In this document: positions 56,690 through 64,000 of the stretch, one piece after another
Layout: each line of letters opens with the position of its first letter
Numbering within the stretch: position 1 is the first letter of the stretch
DNA from: Tethya wilhelma
Lineage: Eukaryota > Porifera > Demospongiae > Tethyida > Tethyidae
Length of the DNA stretch: 64,000 nt
Assembly (NCBI GenBank): GCA_964030475.1
Contig: CAXIPT010000014.1
Span: 851,675 to 915,674 of the forward strand
Reading direction: 5' to 3'
Made by a program: the position numbers and the translations under genes
The notes under the pieces: generated by a model
What the model was told of the DNA's origin: nothing
The model's database searches: none
What the model saw: only the letters and a program-made list of their open reading frames with translations

Positions 56690-59302
56690 CCTTTTTTGTT
56701 GAATTGCCGACCTTCTCATCAATATAATTAATCACAGATATTTGTCGACTTGATAGTATTGAAGTACTAAATCCAAAACTGTAGCCATGTCCAACAATAT
56801 GATGTAAGAAATTCTTTGCTTACAAGGACACAAAAAAGATGAAATGGAAGGGCCCAGAAGATCAGTTTATTAAAAAACATTGAATTGTTACAGCATTTCC
56901 CTTCCAAAATTGAAAGTGTTTGGAAAGTTCCATCAGCAAAACCTCAAACTATCATCAGAATCTTTTACTTCAGTACCTGTATTTATGCTTCTATTATGTA
57001 TATACACACTTATTGTATATAATATCCTGAACACAAAAATTGAAAAGATGAGCATATGCCTTTTTGCAGATGCTGTGACATACAAACTAGAGGATAACCT
57101 CCAGTCTGACTTAAGGAGAACTCTTGAGCACCAGACAAGCTACTTTTGATCTTGTATGCCAGTTTAGTATACATACGCAACTGTTTTGGGGACTTAAGAA
57201 CCATTTTCTTCACTTGTTTTGTTGTGGGCTTGCTTAAATGACATAACAAACACAGCTGCTTCTGATTCTCTCTCTGGCTCCTGATTCAGACAAGTTTGTT
57301 AGTCTATTTTCCTTAAGTAGCATTTGCTTTAATGTTTCCTCCCTGTGATTACTACCATTGAAGAAAAACTGTGTGAGCAAATTATTGAATTTCTCTTAGC
57401 ATTGTACCATGAAGTTCCAAAATTCTGGTACATGACTTATAAGTACATAGTAACATTTTTAGACTGTTATATGTGAAGGAATTTTGCTCTCCATAGTTTT
57501 GTATCATGCTTGAACTGACTCTAGATCTATTGTGTTTTTTCAGAAGTTATAATAACTGTTATAACAAGTTATTAAAAATCTGCATGACAATTATTATTAA
57601 AGTTGGAACATGACATACCTGATGCAGATACTAGTGATTCAGATTGCACATTAATCCTTTCTCTTAGCTCTCACAAATAAAAAGATGAGTGTCTGTCCTT
57701 GTTGCTTAGTGTTCCCCAATGCCCATAGGGACATATACATTCACAGAGCATTCGCTTTTAAGGATAGAAATCTATAGTGTTGAAAAAAGCATAGCAGCAA
57801 ACTCCAGCTCTGTTTAATCCTCTTACATGCTATATTCCCTCAAGATCTTGATTCCCCTTAATGCTCTTGTCCAGAGCTAGTCCAAGGAGCAGCGCAGCTA
57901 GCCATGGCCGCTACAGTTTTTGGCTGAAATTTTTTTCCCAGATGCTTTAAGCCAGGACTAAAAATCTACTTAGAAATTCATTTTGGGACTGTTGGGGACG
58001 GTTAAGAGTAATATTGCATGATTGCATTCTAAATAAAGCACACTACAAATTTAAAGGCTTTCGTCCAACAAAAGCAGTATTAATATTGCATTCGATTGCC
58101 AGAAGAATGAAATTAGCAAAAAAAATGGTTTGCATTCTGAACTCTTAATACCTTCTGTTTGAATTAACAAAACCGCGAGGTTATATATAAATCCCCCTCC
58201 TCCCCAGCCCGGCTTACTACCTGCAATGAGCTAGCTTCGTATGGGTCTGTTGTCAGGTGCAACTACTAGTTCCAAGAGATACCACTATTTTCAACCACTT
58301 TCCATTATTAACTGTACATAGTACTAACTTGGACAAGTATCCAACTGAGTTGTATGTTAGCATTCCTTCCTTTTCACTGGCTATAATAGTGATTTTCTGT
58401 AATTTTTTATTCAGTTGGAAAATTCTTCACTATAGTTTGATTTTAGAAAGTCAAATGTGGAGAAAATTTGTGACAGAATGAAATTTACATGATGAATTTA
58501 TTAATAGTTAAGGGGGTCCTACTTTTGAAAAGAACAAACGACACATTCAGCTATAAATCGATATTACATAGAGTTTAAATCTACTTTCATAGAAATGAGA
58601 TATCTTTAATTTTACATACGTAACATTGTGTGCTCTTATTAGAAAATTGACATTTTTACGCTATTTCACTGAAAATACAAATTTTTGCACAAATATCCGG
58701 TGAGTTTTTGAATGACAAGGGTAATACCTGTCTAGTATCAAATTTTGCACTGCTCTACACCTCACATGTCACTTGACAACGACACTAACACCGGGTCGGC
58801 TGGTTCAAAGGACACCTACTGACTCAGACTATACGCTTAAAGCTACTCAAGTATAACCCAATACACTGCTCTACACCCCACAAATTCTGATCTGTTGCAA
58901 TTGGGAGAAGTGGGTGCTCACAGTGTGCTGAGCCATCACAATAGACTTCATCTGATGATGTATGCCCACTTTCAATGAAAAGATTCCAAATAAAGCACAC
59001 TTTTGTGAACTTATGCTCCGTTTACCTGATGCACAACTACACCATCTTCCAACATGTCACATATATAGGTTCCTAATCCCTTCCACTTCTTCTCTGTACC
59101 TAGCAAAACTGCGGGTTATTAAAAAAAAGAATCTTGGTAAAGATTGTACAAAACGAAAGTTACTTTTGTAGTACTTCAGTTGTTTGTACAGAGTTTACTC
59201 TCCTCATGCCATTTATCTTTGAGTGGTCAACACCTAGCTGCACCAGTCAGGAGAGACTTTGCCTCATCATAGAGGTCTTGCAGTAGTTCCTGAATGAATC
59301 AC
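56690..59302. other. Non-coding
   Basis: No supported gene. Short open frames (56880-57149, 58257-58481) are AT-rich and unconvincing. Confidence 0.4.
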
Positions 59303-59622
59303 TCACAGCCTACATCTTTCAAGATCTGTTCCATGGTAGATTGTGGGATCCAGATGGCAGCTGTCGGGTTGAGTGGTTGAATCCAGTCCTGGGTTACTAA
59401 CTTCAGGTTCTAACTTAATTTCAACAGGATCCTCTGGTGTAAGTATTGGGGGGATGACTGACTCCTGCTCAGAATGAATACTGTGAAATCTTCTTGGACA
59501 ACCATTGTAATGTGACATCCAAGACGATGAGCATTAATATGTCTAATGTGTTTGAGAAGATATTTGATGTTTGCAGTCTCCAAACCGCACAACTGGCAAC
59601 ACTTTGTTAGAGAGTTCTCCAT
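59303..59622 (-). pseudogene. C2H2 zinc-finger gene fragment
   Basis: From ATG at 59622: MENSLTKCCQLCGLETANI followed by HIRHINAH, a Cys-x2-Cys ... His-x4-His finger. Then GCHIT; the next finger part (NGCPRRFHSIHS) is in another frame (59518-59303), so a frameshift lies near 59500. The C-terminal acidic segment (PEDPVEIKLEPEVSNPG) is open to a stop. Resembles finger-containing genes that are multi-copy in invertebrates; function unknown. Confidence 0.45.
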
Positions 59623-59889
59623 TAAATCAGCCTATCAAATAAAACGTGCAAGGACAGAGTAAGACAGAGATGAGTAAGACATATATACAGCACTAAAACA
59701 GTATTAAACATACTTCTATTCATCATCAGCTTCCCATCCAGCAGTTATACTGCTTGATGCTTTCAATAGCAACACAGAGCTGTAGAGCAAACAACTCACA
59801 GACATTGTCATGAAATCGTATAGCTACAATAACATACCTTTGTGTAATAAACAAAATATATAGGAAAAGCTCTTTGAAATCATCCTCAG

Positions 59890-60050
59890 CTCAATCAAAG
59901 TTTTTCCATCAACCCTATTAGTTTTCAGAATGCCCATAATATTTTCTGTAATATCAGCTTTCTCCTCTAGCCATTCCTGTAACTCTTGTGTAGTCAAACG
60001 TTTGATTTCGTCAAGACAGTCGGTGAACTCTGCTCATTTGTATGAATTAA
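59890..60050 (-). pseudogene. SAM-domain-like remnant
   Basis: The minus strand reads EFTDCLDEIKRLTTQELQEW, LEEKADITENIMGIL and NRVDGKTLIEL, then the expected acidic continuation (EDDFKELF) only in the next frame. The W-L ... V-DG-x-L-L/I-x-L pattern is that of SAM domains. One frameshift, no intact gene. Confidence 0.4.
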
Positions 60051-60057
60051 AACTCAG

Positions 60058-60990
60058 TCACCCAGTTTTAGTGCCGTCGTCAAATGAGATGCGAGGTACA
60101 TGTAGTAGATTCGGTTGTATTTGAGTAGGAGGGTTCTTGCTCCAGTTGTAATCCAGTAGGAAGTCGAGGATCCCTACCATACAGCAGGAAAACACGCTCT
60201 CTTTAGTGGACTCCTGCACCACTGATCTGTAACCAAAAAGGAGTAACGGTAGGGTGTGCAACATGAAAAATCAACATTCGACTTTTGAACAACTAATTCA
60301 TGCAATATGTATAGTAGGTTGAAACTTAAACTAGCGCACCTTCAAACTCCGTTGTCTCCTATCAACAAATGACTTCTGAATTCTTGGTACTAACAGAATC
60401 AGCCAGATGGTTACCAATAACAGAGGCTTGTTTCAACTCTATCAGAGAATTGGTAAGGCCCTCCTCTAACTAACGCAACATGGAGGGATTCGCTTCTCTC
60501 TTGCATGTAAGCAAAAATGGAAAATAATTGCGATTTTAGCGGTAAAAAATGTGTAAATTTTTGCTGACAATGCAATATGAAACTTACGGTTTTCTTTTAC
60601 TTCAACGACAGAGATCAGGAATCGAAGGTGCGCTGGTTTAAGTACCAACTTACTCTACATGTTGCACGTATTAATTGTTCAAAAGTCGAAAGTTGATTTT
60701 TCATATTGCGCACCCTAGTAACGGTAACTGCTTGTCCCATTCAACGTTGTGATCGTTACACTTGGAAATCATGGCTTTTAAAGTAGCATTAAATTTTTCA
60801 ATTAAACCATCTGTTAGCCACTAGTATTGATTTTCTTAGTCCCCAGTAAGCTCAAACACAAGTTCAGAAAGGAAGTTGGTGACTCTGTCAGACATATAGA
60901 AGCTCTTCGGGCACACCATGCCTGCATACAATATTCTTTACGAATAGTCTGGCAATATTAGAAGCTTGTAGGTCCTAAGTAGGGACCCAT
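60058..60990 (-). pseudogene. Ty3/Gypsy-type integrase remnant, split by MITE
   Basis: Minus-strand readings from about 60990 (GGIFMDYL-like start of the core), through SDRVTNFLSELVFEL and DGLIEKFNATLKAMISK, to EWDKQLPLL, and after the MITE LLFGYRSVVQESTKES to FDDGTKTG. The second-Asp block and the DGLIE-x-F block are typical of Metaviridae integrases. Several stops and shifts: a dead copy. Confidence 0.6.
60251..60716. mobile_element. 466-bp MITE with 9-bp target duplication
   Basis: Inverted ends agggtgtgcaacatgaaaaa and tttttcatattgcgcaccct, continuing through gacttttgaacaa/ttgttcaaaagtc. Flanked by agtaacggt on both sides (60242-60250, 60717-60725). A nine-base duplication points to Mutator-like mobilisation. 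It splits the Gypsy integrase frame. Confidence 0.85.
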
Positions 60991-61370
60991 TTTGAAAGGT
61001 AGTCCATGAATATACCACCACATTTTTTTTTTCGTTGCAAGTGAGTGGGAGCTACAGCAACTGTACAACTGAAGTAGACAGACATTATGTTATTTTATCC
61101 TCCTAAGCTAATTTGATGTTTGATTGTCATGGCTTTTATAGACTGAGGCATCACTGTCTAGCAACAATTCTAAGAAATTTATACAACCATAATAAAATAG
61201 TTATTTATACATTATCGCACAAACAATGGCATTGCATTTTAATAAGTTCAATAACTAAAGTTGTTTTCAAATGATTATTGTCTTTCAAAGAATCTCTCAA
61301 CTTAAAATCAATAATTTGTATTTAATTTGTGGATTATATAATTATATAGATTTGTCCAACCTTTCAACAC
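60991..61370. other. Non-coding boundary before satellite
   Basis: AT-rich. No feature recognised. Confidence 0.4.
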
Positions 61371-64000
61371 TATAAACTAAGCTCTTTATCTCTACCAAGA
61401 GAAAACTTTGTTTTTCACCAATAATGTTTTTTACACAAAGGGAATGTTCCATGTGCTGAGAAAAGTAAAATTTCACCAAAGAGTTTCTTTTGAGCTAAAA
61501 ATTGTTTTCAAGTCAAAAAAAACATTTTCTGCAAAAAGTGTAGTATTTGGTCTTAGAAAACTTCAAAGTCCATAGTCACACAAAAAATCTAAGCTCTTGA
61601 TCTCTAACGTGAGAAAATTTTGTTTTTCACCAACCATGTTATTTCCACCAATAAAATGTTTCACTTGTCAAAAAAAGTAAAATTTCACAAAAGTGTTTCT
61701 TTTGAGCTGAAATTTGTTTTCAAGTCAAAATAAACATATTTAGCAAAAAGTGTTGTTTTTGGTCTTAGAACATTTTTTAAGTCCATAGTCACACAAAAAA
61801 AACTAAGTTTTTTCTCTGTAACGTGAGAAAACTTTGTTTTTTACCAACAATGTTATTTACTCCAAGAGAATATTACATGTGGTGAAAAAATTAAAATTGT
61901 TTTTTTTGAGCTGAAATTGTTTTCAAGTCAAAATAAATGTTTTAAGGAAAAAGTGTAGTTTTTAGTCTTAGAAAACTTTGTAAGACCATAATCACACAAA
62001 AAAACTAAGTTCTTTATCTCTAGTGAGAGAAAACTTTGTTTTTCACCAACAATGTTATTTACACCAAGAGAATGTTCCATGTTCTGAAAAAAGTAAAATT
62101 TTGCCAAAGTATTTCTTTTGAGCTAGAAATTGTTTTAAAGTCAAAATAAACATTTTGTGCAAAAAGTGTAGTTTTTGGTCTTAGAAAATTTTTAAGTACC
62201 TAGTCACAAAAAAAAACTAAGCTTTTAATCTTTAACGTGAGAAAACTTTCTTTTTCAAAAACAATGTTATTTACACCAAGAGAATGTTCCATGTGTTGAA
62301 AATGTAAAATTTCACCAAGGTGTTTCTTTTGAGCTGAAAATGGTTTTCAAGTCAAAACAAACGTTTTTAGCAAAAAGTGTAATTTTTGATCTCAGAAAAT
62401 TTTCTAAGTCCATAGTCAGATAAAAAACTAAGTTCTTTATCTCTACCATGAGAAAACATTGTTCTTCACCAACAATGTTATTTACACCAAGAGAATGTTG
62501 TTCCATGTGCTGAGAAAAATGAAATTTCACCAAAGTGTTACTTTTGAGCTGAAAATTGTTTTCAAGTCAAAATATACGTTTTTAGCAAAAAAAGAGTAAT
62601 TTTTGGTTTTAGAAACCTTTCTAAGTCCAGTCACACAAATAAATTAGGATTTTTCTCTCTAACGTGAGAAAACTTTGTTTTTCACCAACAATGTTATTTA
62701 CACCAATAGAATGTTCCATGTGTTGAAAAAAGTAACTTATCACAAAAATGCTTCTTTTGTGCTAAAAAATCTTTTCAAGGCGAAAAAAATGCAATTTGTA
62801 AAAGTTGTATTTCTTAGACGCAGGAAATTTTCTAAGTCGATAGTCAGTAAAAAAGACAAATGTCTTTATCTGTACGGTGGGAAAACTTTATTTATCACAA
62901 ACAATGTTGTTTAACTTAAGATAATGATCCAAGTGTTGAAAAAAGATGCTATTCTCTAAAGTGTTTTTTTTTTGGTACTAAAAAGTCTTTACAAAGCGAA
63001 ATAAACAATTTTTGTTAAAGGTGTATTTTTTAGTCAAAGAAAATTTTCTAAGTTAATAGTCAGTAAAAAAGAGTAAGTACTTTGTACCGTGAGAAAACTT
63101 TGTTTATTACAAACAATGTTTTTCATCTCAAGATAATTTTCCAAGTACTGAAAATGTAACTATTCAGAAAAGTGTTTATTTTGTGCTAAAAAATCTTTTC
63201 AAGGCAAAATAACTTTTCTTTGTCAAAAGTGTATTTTTTTAGTCACAGAAAATTTTCTAAGTCGATAGTCAGTCAAAAAGACTAAGTTCTTTATTTGTAC
63301 TGTGAGAAAACTTTGTTTATCACAATGTTTTTTAACTCAAGATAAAATTCCAAGTGTTGAAAAAACTAACTATTCACAAAAATGTTTCTTTTGTGCTATA
63401 ATATCTTTTCAAGGCAAAATAAAGGTTTTTTGTCAATAGTGTATTTTTTTGTCACAGAAATTTTTCTAAGTCAAGAGTCATTCAAAAAAAATAAGTTCTT
63501 TATCTTTACTGCGAGAAAACTTTGTTTATCACAATGTTTTTCACCTCAAGATAATGTTCCAAGTGTTGAAAAAAGTAATTATTCCCAAAAGTGTTTCTTT
63601 CGTGCTGAAAAATATTTTCAAAGCAAAATAAACATTTTTTTTTCAAAAGTATATATTTTTCAGTTACTGAAAATTTTCTAAGTCGATAATCAGTCAAAAT
63701 AACTAAGTTCTTAATCTGTAGAGTGGAAAAACTTTGTTTATCACAAACAATGTTTTTCAACTCAAGATAATGTTCCAAGTATTGAAGAAAGTAACTATTC
63801 ACAAGAGAGTTTCCTTTGTTCTAAAAAATGTTTTTAAAGCAAAATAAATGTTTTTTGTCAAAAGTGTATTTTTAGTCACAGAAAATTTTCTAAGTCAATA
63901 GTCAACTAGACTTAATTCTTTGTCTGAACTGCGAGAAAACTTTGTTTATCACAAAAAATGTCTTTCACCTCAAGATAATGTTTCAAGTGTCACTCACAAA
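61371..64000. repeat. AT-rich satellite, about 212-bp monomers, 12 or more copies
   Basis: The marker gagaaaactttgttt recurs near 61403, 61613, 61828, 62029, 62243, 62453, 62666, 62878, 63091, 63305, 63514, 63726 and 63932, giving spacings of 201-215 bp. Monomers before about 62740 (caccaacaatgttatttac, ttttgagctgaaa) and after it (atcacaaacaatg, tcaagataatgttcc, ttttgtgctaaaa) form two subfamilies. The period is not a multiple of three and the open frames are incidental. The array runs past the window end. Confidence 0.9.

Noticed and set aside
62312..62533. Open frames in the satellite
   Set aside because: The period of about 212 bp shifts frame in each monomer, so no repeated protein can be encoded.

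Overview
The window looks like a metazoan genome, most probably a demosponge similar to Amphimedon queenslandica. This is inferred from AT-rich spliced genes, dense MITEs, BEL/Pao elements, a 2A-type signal exon joined to a Death domain, and a multi-copy family of large secreted/multi-membrane proteins; no search was run. The assembly is imperfect: single n's at 5201, 24928, 32137 and 34108, a 606-base N run at 26649-27254, and a 672-base T homopolymer at 4529-5200. Layout, left: positions 1-3057 plus 5567-7960 and 20262-24927 are two copies of one duplicated segment. Each copy carries, on the minus strand, a two-exon gene whose first exon encodes a hydrophobic leader ending in a canonical 2A ribosome-skipping motif (GDVEINPGP) and whose second exon encodes a Death domain. 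Both Death domains are broken differently (premature stop; 2-base insertion). Between and beside these copies lies a family of about 950-residue membrane proteins: an apparently intact copy at 9046-11889 (+), a copy with one nonsense codon at 15489-18329 (+), and an inverted truncated pseudogene at 27490-29055 (-). All three keep the same 5' UTR intron, and each is preceded by a relic of the family's cytoplasmic-tail coding sequence, so this was once a longer tandem array. Comparison of the duplicated segments gives empty sites that date and delimit several insertions: a TA-flanked MITE, a 62-bp hairpin with 8-bp target duplication, a Helitron-like element with very long hairpin arms, a fragment of the satellite found at the right end of the window, and a micro-inversion. 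Middle: a spliced BEN-domain gene end (31677-32052, +), possible further exons at 32311-32364 and 36446-36576, and between them two 5'-truncated BEL/Pao elements head to head (32837-36414). The stretch 36.6-46.5 kb is mostly non-coding with MITEs, decayed DNA-transposon pieces (DDE_Tnp_4-like, OB-fold) and small tandem repeats. Right: a structurally complete BEL/Pao element (48750-56684, minus strand) with 386/396-bp LTRs, 5-bp target duplication catca, a tRNA-Tyr-like primer site, a gag-protease ORF and a pol region interrupted by stops and frameshifts and carrying an apparently perfect 1,448-bp internal tandem duplication. Then come a decayed Ty3/Gypsy integrase split by a MITE with 9-bp target duplication, SAM-like and C2H2-like fragments, and from about 61.37 kb to the end an AT-rich satellite of about 212-bp monomers in two subfamilies. 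How the parts may work together: the 2A leader would let one mRNA yield both a leader-bearing (secretory) and a leader-free (cytosolic) Death-domain protein; the membrane proteins have the shape of cell-surface receptors with long cytoplasmic tails. Their physical linkage suggests, but does not show, a recognition/immune-type locus that has been expanding and decaying by duplication.
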